From NCBI GenBank assembly GCA_031772625.1, contig CM062808.1, forward strand, positions 471,259,655-471,323,654: a stretch of 64,000 nt of DNA. The letters run 5' to 3'. Below, in pieces: positions 1 through 12,056 of this stretch (its first letter is position 1; each line of letters begins with the position of its first letter). The notes under the pieces were generated by a model. The model was not told the origin of the DNA. It did not search any database and saw nothing but the letters and a program-made list of their open reading frames with translations. The position numbers were made by a program, and so were the translations under genes. Source of the DNA: Pinus tabuliformis. Taxonomy: Eukaryota; Streptophyta; Pinopsida; Pinales; Pinaceae.

Positions 1-15
1 TATATATATATATAT
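1..15. repeat. (TA)n simple repeat at window edge
   Basis: The first 15 bases alternate T and A. The tract runs off the left edge, so its full length is unknown. Confidence 0.9.
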
Positions 16-259
16 CATAAATCGTCTCGAGTGTACATATGTGTGTCCAAAAATATACAAAATTGGGACTCAAATGCCCATAATCATGTCCGGCATATCT
101 AATGCCGCGGCGCAGGATGAGTGGCCAAGTAGGTAACTATCGCATTGGCCACACGCCGAAAAGTGCGAACCCAGTCACATGGCATGCCAACCACATGACG
201 CTACATATCCTCGGGAAGGTCCTCTATGGCAGCCATCAGTACTCGACAACTTAGTCTCG

Positions 260-1338
260 TCAAGTGTCGCTGGACGTTGTGGAGTGTCTGTTCTGTCTCG
301 GCAGCCGCCTCTTCGACTCCTCAGCCGCATCGTCCATGCCGCGGGAACCCATCTGGTCGTACTGGCCCAATATCTGGAACATGATCATCATATCAGTCAT
401 TTGAATCTCATCAAAAATATTTTTCGAAATTCATTATTATATTTGAAAAACCCAAAAAAAAAAAATCAAAAAATTCTTACCAATCTCGCCCCATGCTGCA
501 TTCGGTGGTAACGCTAGATCAGGATCTCCTCGGAAATCCAGTCCAGCATAGGGGTAGTCATCTACGGCGATGATCTGCTGATCCCACCAGGTGAAGAAGT
601 CATCCTCAAAAGTAGCCCTTGGGACCTTCCCACCCCCCAGACGTTTCATCAAATCAGCCCACCGGCCCATCCGTGGATCGCGTGGGGTGCTGATGGAAAC
701 TGCTACCCTGGGGCGGAGTGCGGGAACCTTTTCAAAAAAGAAAGTACAGAGGACGGTCCCGTATCCAAAGTTTTTGGTCTGTCCCCTCCTAATAGAAGTA
801 AGCTGGCTCTTCATGTTGGCCAGAAGCGGAGTACACCAGTCAAACACAGTAGTGAGATAGTCAACTACCACGCTCATGGTTAGCCGTGACGCCTGATGCA
901 GAGAGGACGATCCATTCACTCAAGCTATGGTGAACAGGATTATCCGCGGTGATAAACTCGCCACATGTGTGATGGAGATCTGGCTCCCAACTTTCTTGGG
1001 ATGTCCTGGGCAATATATCTGTACATAGTCCTCTATCGTGAGACTACTCTGTGTCCTGCCCCGAGAATGTACTACCTCTCCCCTCCGGGAAAGGCTCGTG
1101 ATGAAATAAATATCCTCCACTTCTACCCTGAGTGGCATCTGATCAATCATAAAGGCTTCCTCCTCGATGTCCCAATAATCGATGAGCATCTCAAGCAGAC
1201 GTGTGTTTTCTTTCATATTCGGTAGTTTGAAGAATGTAAGCAAACCACATCCCCGTAGGGCGTCTAAAGCTTCTGTATTGTTCATAACTTCATTATCTAC
1301 CGCTGCGTGCTCTCTTTCACACCATGTGACAGGAATCC
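260..1338 (-). pseudogene. Plant mobile domain (PMD)-like protein, broken exon(s)
   Basis: Read on the minus strand, one frame from about 1338 to 481 carries a protein resembling plant mobile domain (aminotransferase-like PMD) proteins. These belong to host silencing factors of the MAIL1 type and to transposon-borne relatives. Visible motifs are LLEMLIDYWDIEEEAFMIDQ, then MPLRVEVEDIYFITSLSRRG, then WCTPLLANMKSQL further on. The frame is cut by one in-frame TGA at 920-922. Upstream, a polypyrimidine-AG at about 1340 looks like an intron acceptor, so the true start lies in an earlier exon that I could not place. At 481 a GTAAGA donor follows WGEI. An exon-like open stretch continues at 406-260 (FQILGQYDQMGSRG) and ends in a stop, but its phase does not fit that donor. 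Function cannot be told. It is probably a dead copy. Confidence 0.55.
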
Positions 1339-1373
1339 TGAGAGAAAAATGATTTCCAACCGTTAGTATTTGT

Positions 1374-1482
1374 TTAAAAATGGTTCGCGGCGTATACGCG
1401 TGTCCCTGTGCACGCAGTCCCGTATAGGGCCCGCGTGTATGCGGGTTCCATATTACCAACCCGCGTATACGCCGCGGAGGAA
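1374..1482. repeat. GC-rich inverted repeat block
   Basis: Arms GCGGCGTATACGCG near 1387 and CGCGTATACGCCGCG near 1462 are near-perfect inverse complements. They enclose further copies of the CGCGTGTA(T)GCGGG theme. A looser relative of the same text (ACGCGTGTATACG and CCCAACCCGCGTGTATG) appears at about 4389-4430 inside the gypsy-like LTR, so this block may itself be derived from an LTR. It lies in the presumed intron upstream of the PMD-like exon. Confidence 0.6.
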
Positions 1483-1499
1483 TTTTGGCCAAAAAATTC

Positions 1500-1740
1500 A
1501 ATGGTGAAACAATAATTAAAAATCTTAAAACCAGTCACAATCAATTGCAAGCTAAGTATAAGGGTTACCTGGAGGTTTTTGACGAATTTGAACGGTTGAA
1601 TCTGGCTACGGGAAGTTTGCTCCTTTTGCTCCAAATTCTTTGCTCTCAAACTCAAATGGTGAAAATGGTGAGTCCAAAATCTCTTTTATAAGTTTTGAAA
1701 ATAAAAAAAAAATTCAAAATATTATTTTGATTGGCCTCAT
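1500..1740. other. No gene recognised
   Basis: AT-rich stretch between the GC-rich palindrome block and the gypsy-like remnant. The short frames on either strand show no family motif. Confidence 0.4.
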
Positions 1741-4250
1741 GTGACTTTTAACTTGGGAGCTTGGAATGTCGAGAATGGTTTGTTTTTCAGGACATTTTGG
1801 ACGTTTTTCGATAGTTCGAGACGGTTCCATGACTGCTGACCCATCATGGCAGGTATCGTTTTTTCACTGGCGTATAGGTTAGGAACACCATTTTTCCATT
1901 GCATTATGCATACTAGCCTCCATTTAACGATACATCTGCCATAGGGTCGATCCCATCGTGTTATGGTTCGCAAGCCCTCTTCACTCGCCGATTCTTTAAA
2001 TCATGACACGATGGTAGAGCCATCCTTTACATAGGCATCGTAGTTAGCACCTCACTGACATTTGTTGCCGATGCTGCTCCAACTTGAGTAGGCTCGGGAG
2101 TCCTCTGTAGTCCTGCCATGACTTATGCGATGAAGACTCATTCCTCTTTGCTTCTTCGCTTCGTTCTGGCCTTATACCCTAGAGGATCCTTTGTGTTGAG
2201 TTGTACTACTGCATTGCATGTTGACCACTTGCTCCTTTTGGCCTAGAGCCGGCTTCACTTGGACTAGTGTTCAAGCCAACTTTTGACCATGACGATTGCA
2301 AAATCAACCTTGCATACCTTTGACTCCTACAACTTGACACACCTTGACCCGTGGAAGGAACACACCTTTGAGTGTCACTGACCAGTTTTCACCTCCCTGC
2401 ATTGAGCATAGGAACGTTCCATTCCCAGGAACTAGATCATCTGTTTCACCGACACTCGTTCTTTCCATTGTACTATAGCATTCTTTTATTATTTTTCAAG
2501 CTTAACAGAAAAAGACAAAAAAAATAAATATTCCAAAAAGAACAGGAACGGGACAGTATTTCCATTTTATTGTTGGTAGCTAGATTCAGTCTTGTCGCCC
2601 TTGAACAAAGCACTCAAAACAAAAGTCTCCTCCGTGTGGGCAGGATTTAGTTTGACTTAGGTATGCCTTAACCTTGTTATTGAGTCAGTTCTCCCCCGAT
2701 TGGTTATCTCTTCCAATCATATGGAGGGTTCGTTCGTGCCTCCTGCATGACGAACTTATACAGAGTCATCATATGCTGCCACATAGTCACATTGAGTCGT
2801 GCTTTTGTTCAAGGGAAGTTAGCCTGAGTCGGCCTCTCTGCGATGTCTCTTGACTTATTTTTAGTTGGCCATCCCTGTTTGTCAGTATCATGTCTATCAT
2901 CACATCAATTATATTGGTCCTTTACTCGTGCCGGTTTCAGAAGGTCCCCATTGACTTCTTGCTGGCAGGTCTTGTCCTTATCGACGACGACACCTTGCTC
3001 TGAGGATAGACCTAGAGCTGCACCTTGGCCCTATTTTCATTATTGATAGGTCACCTTGTGCTCAGCATCGATCAGGATCATGGGTCTTTGACTGGGTGTT
3101 TTCCCTTGTGTTCGACATCAGCTTACATTATCACACATTGGGATTCATGCAGTACCTTGGTTTCCATTTGACCCTATTGGTGGATACCTCGCCTCTGTGT
3201 CAGCTTCCATTATTGGTTGGTTCAGAGGGTTTCTGTCGTGCGCTAGCCACATCTTGTGTACGCTGGAAACGTACTTCGGTTGGGTTTCTACATCTCTTTC
3301 GTCTGATTCCTTCCACATTATTGGCCTGCGGGTTACACTCGCGCTAGATTGATGAGGGATGCCTTAATGCCTTCCTTCTAGTGGATCTTTCCCTATCGAC
3401 TCCGACTCATTGCTCTGGGGTAAAGATCTAGGGTACCTTGGGGTTTGCAGTCATTAGTGGCAGATCCTTCGCTATCGACAGTGGGAAACCATCATTGTCT
3501 CCTGATCGATAGATTCTTACAGGTGTTCGACTTCAGCTCATCTATTCACACTTGTTAGATTGTACTAGGTAGCTTGACGCTCATTATCATTATCGGTGAG
3601 TAGTCTCGCGTTTGTTAACGGTATACATCAATGACCGGTAATCAAACGATTTCTCACATGGTCGACTTCAGATCATTTATTCCCATGGTGTAGAAATGTA
3701 CCACGGCGGTCGATGAAGACCTCAGGTTGTATCAGCATTCATTGGCTCACTTGACAGTTGCTCCTGTTGCTGCTAGTTGATATCACTCCACCTTATATGT
3801 TGCAGTCAGTCATGGCGACATTCTATATGCTGGTGCCTGAGTTTGCAGTGTAGTACCATCCTATTCCATCATGTTCAGTTGGTACCTTTTGGGATCAGTC
3901 ATCGATATCAGTGATCCCTTGCATCTTTCAGCATCATTGACAGTCTTATATGTGATATTCAGACATGTACTTGTTCGATCATGATCAGCTGATCCATTAT
4001 GTATTTTCCAGTCATTTATACTTGTATACTTAGTGGATCTGCTTGTACTCGATATGCGGACATGCTTTACTTTTTCTGAGCATGGGTATGCCCACCTCAG
4101 ACAGTGTTTCTTTCTGATCTCCTTTGGTGGCTTGGCAGGATGAATTCTGGTGAAGTCCTCCCAGTTTTGGATAGATCTCCTTTCCATGTACTTGCTTAAT
4201 ATATTTCGGCCATCATGTACCCCTTCTGACCTCATATATTAGGGGGCATA
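1741..4250 (+). mobile_element. Probable non-coding 3' internal part of a Ty3/gypsy-like element
   Basis: These 2.5 kb are pyrimidine-rich on the plus strand and hold only short frames without motifs. They end at 4236-4250 in a purine tract (ATTAGGGGGCATA) directly followed by TGTTATAGC, the arrangement expected of a polypurine tract and LTR start. A matching tract and LTR start occurs in the opposite orientation at 46.99 kb. The gypsy assignment rests on this layout and not on a protein, so it is tentative. The element is an old fragment and its 5' part is not in the window. Confidence 0.4.
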
Positions 4251-5114
4251 TGTTATAGCTCCAAATCTCACTCTTATGGTTTGTGATGCTGCACACATGG
4301 CCTAGGGCAACCCCTCCTTCTAGACCTGGTCCTCAAATTTAAAAAATAGTGTTTTATCCCTTGTACGCGACTTTGCCCTGTGTTAAACGCGTGTATACGT
4401 GGGTAGGTCCATACCCAACCCGCGTGTATGTATTAAAACACTTAAAAAAATATAAAACTCCTTAATTTCGGGCAGAGATCGCGGGTTTTACCTGCTGATC
4501 ACCTGTTAATGCCCGTGGCCTTTGGGAGAGGTATAAATAGACCTTAAAGGGAAGGCCTAGTGGGAGAGAAGAGAGAGCAAGATTATTATGGTGAGATTTT
4601 TCCCTTGACCAGGTCTGAAGTCCCTTATGCCTTCTAAACTTCCCCCATTTGTACAGGAAACCCTTGTTTCCTTATGTGTTGATGTTCATCCACCATTTAT
4701 GACATCATGGAGTAAGGCATGGAAGGAGTTTTTGTTGGAGGCTTGAGGCTGGAACGGATCTAGAAGGAAGCTTTGCTTGGAGCGTGCTGAAGGTGACTCA
4801 GGTGAAATTTTTCCTTTTATGTACTTTATTTGTCTATAATAAAAGAAACATATGTCTTGGTTCCCGATATAGATCTTCTTTATGTTTATGATATTCATGT
4901 TTTGAATTCATATGTAAATGGTTGTGTGGATTTCATAACTAACTACCTTTATTTATAACATAAAGATGGTTGCTTTATAAGGTTTTGTCCATATATTGTT
5001 GTGTTCTTTGGAATTGGTTCTTGTGCAGGACAAAAGAGAAGAAGGGAACTCCAAGAAGGGTTTGGACCCTAAAGGCCTTCTCAAACGTAGGACCTGAGGT
5101 ACGTCCCCTTTACA
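4251..5114 (+). repeat. Probable gypsy-type 3' LTR
   Basis: The stretch starts TGTTATAGCTCC right after a polypurine-like tract and contains a TATA box (GTATAAATAG, about 4531-4540) within a GC-richer promoter-like stretch. It ends plausibly at CCCTTTACA. The right end is chosen only because it gives TG...CA termini. No second LTR is present in the window to confirm it. GC-rich CGCGTGTATACG motifs lie at 4389-4430. Confidence 0.4.
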
Positions 5115-6479
5115 ATAGAATTTTCTTACAATAGCATAATGGCTGTATGAATGTATGTTCCTTTGAATAGATAAATTTCAGTCTGCTAGGGTTTCAACCA
5201 AAAAGCCTTAGGGGAACATTTCCCTCAAATAGGGATTACGTAGGTCAATAATGCAAGGGCCAAGGAATGACCTTAATATCCACTAGGACTGCACAATGTG
5301 AAATGAAGGAAAGTCTGATTAACGCATTTCACATAGGAGAGGTGTAATCAATAACAAATTGAATTACTATGCCCTATGAATGCTCAATGTGCAATGAAGG
5401 AAGGGAGGAATTAGTATTGTGTAGGTTACCATTGTAAGGGGTTAAAGGATACCTCACTATCAGGAGTGATCAATACACAATAGAAGGTAGGGTTGATTAG
5501 GATTTGTGCAGTGGGAAAGTGTAAGCAGTAAGCGTTGATTGACTGTGCTCTAGGGATGCACAATGCATAATGTGAAGGGAAATGTCCTCAAGATGGGTGT
5601 AGAGGGAAAGTGTAAGTAGAAAGAGGCTCATGAATGAGGGTTGAAAGTGAAAAATGTTCTCATCACTTGATTGAATATTAAAGGTGTTCATAACTTGTGC
5701 ATGATATGAGGATAAGGAAGGATAGAAAAATTGACTAAGTGTTGGATTAGTGAGACAAGAAGGAGAGAGTAAGAGCGTACAAACAGGTCCCAAACATGAT
5801 CACACACAAATTCAAAATCAAACTCATGTGAAGGATATTCACAATTCCCAAAACAAATATGCATACATTGAAGCTATGATAAAACGACACTTATCTTCAA
5901 GTGTGATAGTTAGGATGTAAGCCTTTACGACACAAGTATTGACTGCAACCAAAATATGTCATATGCTATGGGAGAGTGTCTACATGTTATTATGATAGAT
6001 AACATCAGATAGTGTAAGAGAGTGCATTGGAGCTACCTCCACAAGATGCGCCAAGATTCTCTTAGGATATATTAAATCAAGTGAAAGCAACACTTGCAAG
6101 AGTGAAAGAAACACATGCGAAGAAAAAAACAAAAAAACAAAAGTGATACATGCAAGAATGAAAGAAGGAAAAAGTGACACTTGGAAAAGAAAGAGCAAGT
6201 GAAAATGATAGATGTGAAAGAAAGAGTGATAGTTGAGAAACTCACCCATATGATGGCACACCTGCAACCATGAGTGAGAGAATGCCCCTTATTCTCAAAA
6301 ATTGTGAAGAGCTCAAAAGTGAAAGATGAATTTGAGATGAGCTCTAGGCTATACTCTTTATATATAGAGAGAAGACATGCATTTAGGGTTATGATTTGTG
6401 AGGGTGCTTAGTGCATGCTAGGAAACTTGGAGTCAAGAGTTAGTTCATTGCCTTTAATAGGTGTGACGATATTGGATTT
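5115..6479. other. No gene recognised
   Basis: AT- and purine-rich DNA. Around 5280-5570 a loose theme of the type GCACAATGTGAAATGAAGGAA recurs three times, which suggests an eroded local duplication. No coding motif is seen on either strand. Confidence 0.4.
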
Positions 6480-6700
6480 AAATAAGTACACTATCACTGT
6501 CAACAAGGGGTACACAATCACTACCTATAGAGAATTCCCTTACGCTAATAGTGGGAACTACACAATCACTGTCAAAGGGAACTGAACAATTATTGTTGGC
6601 AAGGACTGCACAATGGCTATTAGTAAGGGTTTTGTAATGGATTTCAGCAAGGGTTGTGCAATCACTACTAAAAAAGAGTGCACAACACTATCACTATGAA
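6480..6700. repeat. Degenerate short tandem repeat
   Basis: About six diverged units of roughly 35-40 bases share the theme CACAATCACTGTCAACAAGGG. The units differ in many bases, so the array is old. Confidence 0.5.
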
Positions 6701-7724
6701 GTGCACTTAACCTATCTTGGCATGTGTGCTTATGAAGACATCAAGAGTTGGGTAAGTGAAAGCAAGTAGACTGACACTTGGAATTCCCAAAGGAAGACAT
6801 GAACACTTAGACAACATGACTGAGCATGAACTTAATGGATTGAAGATAAATATGGCATGATCATAAGGAGGCTCAAAAATTTGAAGGTAGGCACAATTTT
6901 GGAGGGTGTTGTAGAAACTACAATAGGATCCATGCTTTGACATCAATATCAATCCCAGAATCTGAGAGGCATCTCCTTTTCCCTAAAATTTCCCATTAAT
7001 CATCACTAAGTTCCCTTTGGATGAATACCCAAGCTTTCTCCCAAAAAAATTGAGCAAATGAATCCACTCTAAAGTGATTTCTTGAGCCTCCCCTTGACAC
7101 ATAATATGCAACAACTCTTCGACATTAAGCTCTCTGGTGAGGCATAATTGGAGACAAAGCACAAATTTTAAATCGAGAACTAGTTAATTCCCCATTGCAC
7201 ACACTGCTAACAAGGTGGCCGGGGGGGGCCATTAAGGAACATATATAAGCCCCAGGCTTAGAAACATGATGTTGAGAGAAAAGGAGAAAAATAAGAAGAA
7301 ATAGGGTGCCTTTGAACGAAAAAGACAAACAAGAGCCAATGTAAGTACAAGATATGAGTGTGGAGGCTTTCTTTTCTGACCCCATATTTAAATGAGGGAT
7401 GCTAGAGGAGACAATTTGGAGCTAGCACACAAAACCAAAGAAAGATTATGGATGAATCAACTGCAAGAGAGTGCATAGTAGCAAAGAGTCTCTACGAGAT
7501 TTAATGAATGGTCCTTTTCCCTATAAAATTATCGGCACAAGAGATAATTGTATATTAAGACATCATGTAACCCAATGTCCTTCAAATGCATAAAAACATG
7601 CAGGAGTGTATACTCTGATGCACAACTAGGGTGATAAACTAACAATGGTGATAGATAGTAGTCATCAACTTGCATAATGCAAGTGGGAGGGAGGATTGTG
7701 CCATGTTATTCATGCAAGGGATGG
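6701..7724. other. No gene recognised
   Basis: Low-complexity to AT-rich DNA with only short motif-free frames. The segment ends at the TGTCACAACCC boundary of the long direct repeat. Confidence 0.4.
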
Positions 7725-7982
7725 TGTCACAACCCTATGGGCTATGCATGGTTACATCGCACTTTTGGTGCACCGTGACCCTTGAACATGTAACACCGAT
7801 ATGTTTTACAACCAACTAATACTAGTGTAGCAACAATTCACTCAGACTACACTTTTACTTCTTGCTATTGGTTAAGTGTTAACAAATATTAACTTAGTGA
7901 GCTTCTTCTTTTACAATTTTCAATACAACCATGAAAAAATAAACATTAACATCACATGTACAACAAATATGTCGATGGTGGT

Positions 7983-8001
7983 GGGGGGGGGGGGGGGGGG
8001 G
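7983..8001 (+). repeat. Poly-G run (19 G)
   Basis: Nineteen consecutive G lie within long repeat A. Repeat B has a normal mixed sequence at the matching place (about 11690), so the run expanded after the two copies separated. Confidence 0.9.
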
Positions 8002-8559
8002 TAGCACTTAGCTTAACATCCACAAGATAACAACATATAAGTATGGCACAATGTGCAAAGTACAAACCGTAAAAATTGTCTAATTACAACTACTTAGTTT
8101 GCGTCCATGCACAAAATATCTCACAACCTTAGCTTGTGTGATGCATCTCCTACATGTCATCACAGGAATCCTCTATCTACAATTATTAATCCCATCTACT
8201 ACAATCCATGACTAAACCAATGCCTATGTACAAAACTATGTTCTCTATTGAACCTCAAATTTTTGTGCATTGGAAACCCCAAATTTGGCCCAAACACCAA
8301 ATTTCCCATTCACTTCACCAAACTCTAAAATTTAGTCCAAGTCGCCTAAATTGTGATGTTACATGATCTCACGATGTGAACTCTCTTTACAATTATTGTG
8401 TGTGTTCTCTCTCCATGTTCTTGCATGTCCCTACACCATCTCAGAATATCACCAAAGCCTAATTATCTTCTTTATTCAAAGGTATCACAACATTGGACCC
8501 TAGTTCGTAATGGGCTAGCAACGCCGCCCGTTATTTGCATTGCAAGCGGGGTCAAATAG

Positions 8560-8970
8560 ATGTAAAATTTCCATGTAAAATGTTGCCATTTCATAGTCAA
8601 TCTAGGTCATTCATTAGGTGGAAATATAATAATGGAAGTTATGTTTAATTTATTGGTTTTTGTCCTAGAAGGCAACCCCTCGCTATCTATGAGGGAATTG
8701 TATTTCAGCTATGTAGATGTGTATTCTGAGCAAGAAAGAGAGAGGATATTGTGTAAGAGTGAAGAGGGAATTACAATAGATCTGTTGTAGGTTGTATCTC
8801 TTCATTTTACTGTATAATATAAAAGGAAGGATTGGTTGTTTCTTCGTGGATGTAGCCCAAATTGGGTGAACCACGTATATCTATGTCTCTCTTGCTTTAT
8901 GTGTTTTATGTGTTTATATTTCTACAATAATTTATGTGTTCCATTTATCTGTAATATATAATTTTCTAAC
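8560..8970 (+). repeat. Solo Copia-type LTR inside repeat A
   Basis: This block is absent from repeat B. It ends TTCTAACA and carries the R-U5 signature common to plant Copia LTRs: a CGTGGATGTAGCC stretch, then GGGTGAACCACGT near 8846-8874, then a T-rich tail. No internal region or second LTR is present. The left end is only approximate (between about 8470 and 8565), and I could not find a clean target duplication. Confidence 0.5.
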
Positions 8971-9185
8971 ACTTGCACAAGTCATCTTAATCCAACTTAG
9001 CGCAATAGAATCACTATGTTTTGGTTCTACCACCAAAATCACCAAATTTCATCTCCTATAACTAGAACCACCAAATTTTGGTCTGTACAATCGTCCTTCA
9101 CCATAGACCCGCCTAAGTCACCATATTCTATTTCATTTTTATGTTTGAACTGAACTTCCTTGTCTACCTAAATTGAACTCACTCA

Positions 9186-9186
<1 letters not shown>

Positions 9187-9218
<32 letters not shown>
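9187..9218. repeat. (TG)n microsatellite
   Basis: About fifteen TG units lie in repeat A. The counterpart in repeat B near 17080 is a short ATATATACATGATGG, so the tract expanded in copy A only. Confidence 0.85.
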
Positions 9219-9684
9219 ATGGATAAAGTAATGCGGACCCTCATGAGAGTTTTCCTCCCCTTGGGATACTAACTTTTGTTTGTTTACTTGAGCTGAATAA
9301 ATATATATAACTCTAAAACAATAACATACCTCAAGAGACCCACATATGCATTCTAGCCAACATTGACTGTGTCACCCAATGCCCAAGTGCACCCGAGCGA
9401 ACTAATGCATGTGTTGTTAGATGCTCCCATACACTCGAACCGACATACACCCAAATGCACTTGACCTAGTTGGTGGATTTGTCACCTAGCACTCTCCTAC
9501 ACTTGATCCAACATAATTCTAATTCCATGAAATGTTGCACCATGACACATGACCATGCAAGCAACCACAATATCTTATAGTTCACTTAACCAATTTCATC
9601 TCATGCATGCATGCCCAAAATAAGTTAAATAATCTAAAATGTATGTACGCCATGTAACCATGTTGCATCACCTACGGCTTGACA

Positions 9685-11447
9685 TCTTCCCCCTCTCACA
9701 ATAATTTCCATCCTTAGTAATTCTCTAGCTAACAAAGTCAAACTGAACAAGTTGCCAGCGAAAGCATCAATGTGGAAACCCATCTCCAATTCTCCATGAG
9801 AAACAACAAAGGTGTAGAATCTTCTTCATCAACACAATATGTCACAACCATCCTCATTGTCCAAAGTATTTGTGAAAGGACTCTATCTCAAAACTATGTC
9901 ATGTTTCTATAAGGAATGAGCCACTTGTGAACCCTGTTGCCATATTAGAATCAAATATAGCATGTCTCTGCACATTGCGAGCCCCCAAATTCTGCTCTAG
10001 TCAAGTAGATAATCCGTCCATCATGTACATACCATGAGAATGCATGTCCTCCTATAATTTTCAATTGTTTCTCCATAAGTCTGATCACACTCTCATCCAT
10101 AACCAATGACTACACCACACCCAATAATGTTAAGAGATCTCCAAACTGATATATCATTGAATCAATCATGTAGTCCTCTCTTGATGTCTCAATGTCTACA
10201 ATCTCACTTCATGGTGCTCCACCAAGTTTCATTTAAATCCACTACTTCTATCATCATCCAAGTCTATCCACTCCTCATTTCCTTGGATATGAAAAAAAAT
10301 CTTCTCCCATCTCTGTGAAGGAGGAAAGGTCCCACCATCCTCAAAAGCGATCCAAGTACTACCAACGGTCTCTAAACCAATTGGTCTCCAAATATGTGCA
10401 TGTCCTCCTCTTCAAGAAGGAATTTTTTCATAGAATAATCAGGCTCATCAATCATCCCATCCTATAATGCATGCTACAATAATGGCTAAGTCTCCAAGAT
10501 TCAACCCAATTAATGCCCATGTGTCCCAACCAAAGGTTTCATTATAAATACAACCAAATTTGCTCAAATTCATTGTTGGATCATGCAAATGATGTTCCAA
10601 ATCTGACCCCATACACCAAATTTTCTCCAAGGAGAAACATCTCATATGTATGAATCAAGGATGTACCTCATCCACTGAAGTCACTCAATCCAAGCTCATC
10701 AACAAGTCAGACTTAATCCAAGACCACGCACATCCATATTATGGCTCTCTTGGTAATAACTACAAATCCATCAATTTTCCATTCTAAGCTCCTCAAATTC
10801 AAGTCCTCATCCTCTCATCACTCTCTGTCTCTGACTAGCTCATGTCTCCATCAATGTCTCCATCCCCTTACGCCATCTCTCCCAGCGGGTCACGAGATCT
10901 CCTCCTAGATCATAGTGAAGTATGATGACGAACATCCAATAAATCCTTATAATTATCTACAATATCAACTATTGTGCCCTTTTTTCTTGAGTTTTCTCAC
11001 CCGAACAACCTCATTCCTCAAGTCACGACAGACACTTGGCCAATCCATCTCATGGCCAACCTCAACTCATCCTATACAAACCTATCGCATCCAATATCAA
11101 GATGATTTCCCTATGAACAACCTCCATATTTATCCATGCTATCTGACTCATACAAGAATGGGAACACATCTCAAATAGCAATGTGCACCAACCTTCACAA
11201 TCTTCACTAGATGCCATTCCCTTCAAATTCTAGGAGCTTCCCATGCTATCATATTTCATATAAGGTACATGGTACCCTCATCTCAATACTAGAAATCCTC
11301 CTCGCTACAAACTATTGCATCATCCCAGAATCTCCACCAAGTCACTAACTCAACATGTCTCATCACGAAATGAGTTGAACCCACAAATCCATCTCCGATT
11401 TGACATAGTTGCACGCATCTTACTCTAATATTTCCTCTAATACAAAT
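9685..11447 (-). other. Internal region of the minus-oriented LTR element
   Basis: About 1.76 kb lies between the two long repeats. The longest frame on the element strand is under 70 codons and I recognise no gag, protease, reverse transcriptase or integrase motif. The purine tract at its left end and the degenerate primer-binding-like stretch at its right end are the only landmarks. Confidence 0.45.
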
Positions 11448-11731
11448 TGTCACAACCCTAGGGGATATGCATAGTTAGGTGGTTCTTTTGGTGCATCGTG
11501 ACCCTTGAGCATGCGACGCTAGCGTGTTTTGCAATCAACTAATACTAGTGCAATGGTACTCCACCAAGACTACACCTCGACTTCTATATTTAGTTAAGTG
11601 TTAACATAATATTAACTTAACCAATTTCTTCTTTTACGATGTGCAATACAATCATCAAACATACATCATCAACATCACATGTATATGTAGTGTTGGAAGC
11701 ACTCAACTTAACACATGCAGGATAACAACAT

Positions 11732-12056
11732 TTTTGGGTTGTGTTATATTCTTTCCACAACTAGCTATGGTTTTGTGCATGGTTTTCGCACATGGTTTTG
11801 GGTGCAATGGTTTTCGGTCCATGGTATATTGTAGATTCAGTCAAGGAAACTACAGTTATGTTCTAATTCAGGGTTAATGGATTAGGGTTTATGGATGCTT
11901 CAGTATGTATATATATGTATTGTAACATTGAAAGGAACATAATGAAAAATCAATCTGGTAGTCCCGGTTTTGGGATCCAGGGGAAAATCTCTGTGTATAT
12001 TTGTTTTATGTGTTATGCTCTCACAATTGTTTATTTTCTGTTTTTAGAATTTGTAT
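11732..12056 (+). repeat. 5' LTR of Copia copy 1 (incomplete)
   Basis: It matches the start and middle of the 3' LTR at 15824-16267 and the LTRs of copies 2 and 3, but is shorter than these. The primer-binding region that follows the LTR in the other copies is not recognisable here. Confidence 0.8.

Larger units (their letters stand above)
7725..9684 (-). repeat. Long direct repeat A (probable 3' LTR)
   Basis: It matches repeat B from TGTCACAACCC through GATAACAACATATAAG (about 8025) to the ATGATGGAT stretch near 9220 and on to the TGACA-like end near 9684. It contains a 19-base G run, a TG microsatellite and a solo Copia LTR that repeat B lacks. The exact right end is uncertain by about 50 bases. 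Confidence 0.65.

Noticed and set aside
406-481. Short intron joining the PMD-like exon to the FQILGQYDQMG exon
   Set aside because: A GTAAGA donor and an AG acceptor exist, but the phases do not match the open frame of the second exon, so the splice is not claimed.
591-860. 89-codon plus-strand frame and similar frames over 179-511 and 965-1225
   Set aside because: They are antisense to the PMD-like frame and show no motif of their own.
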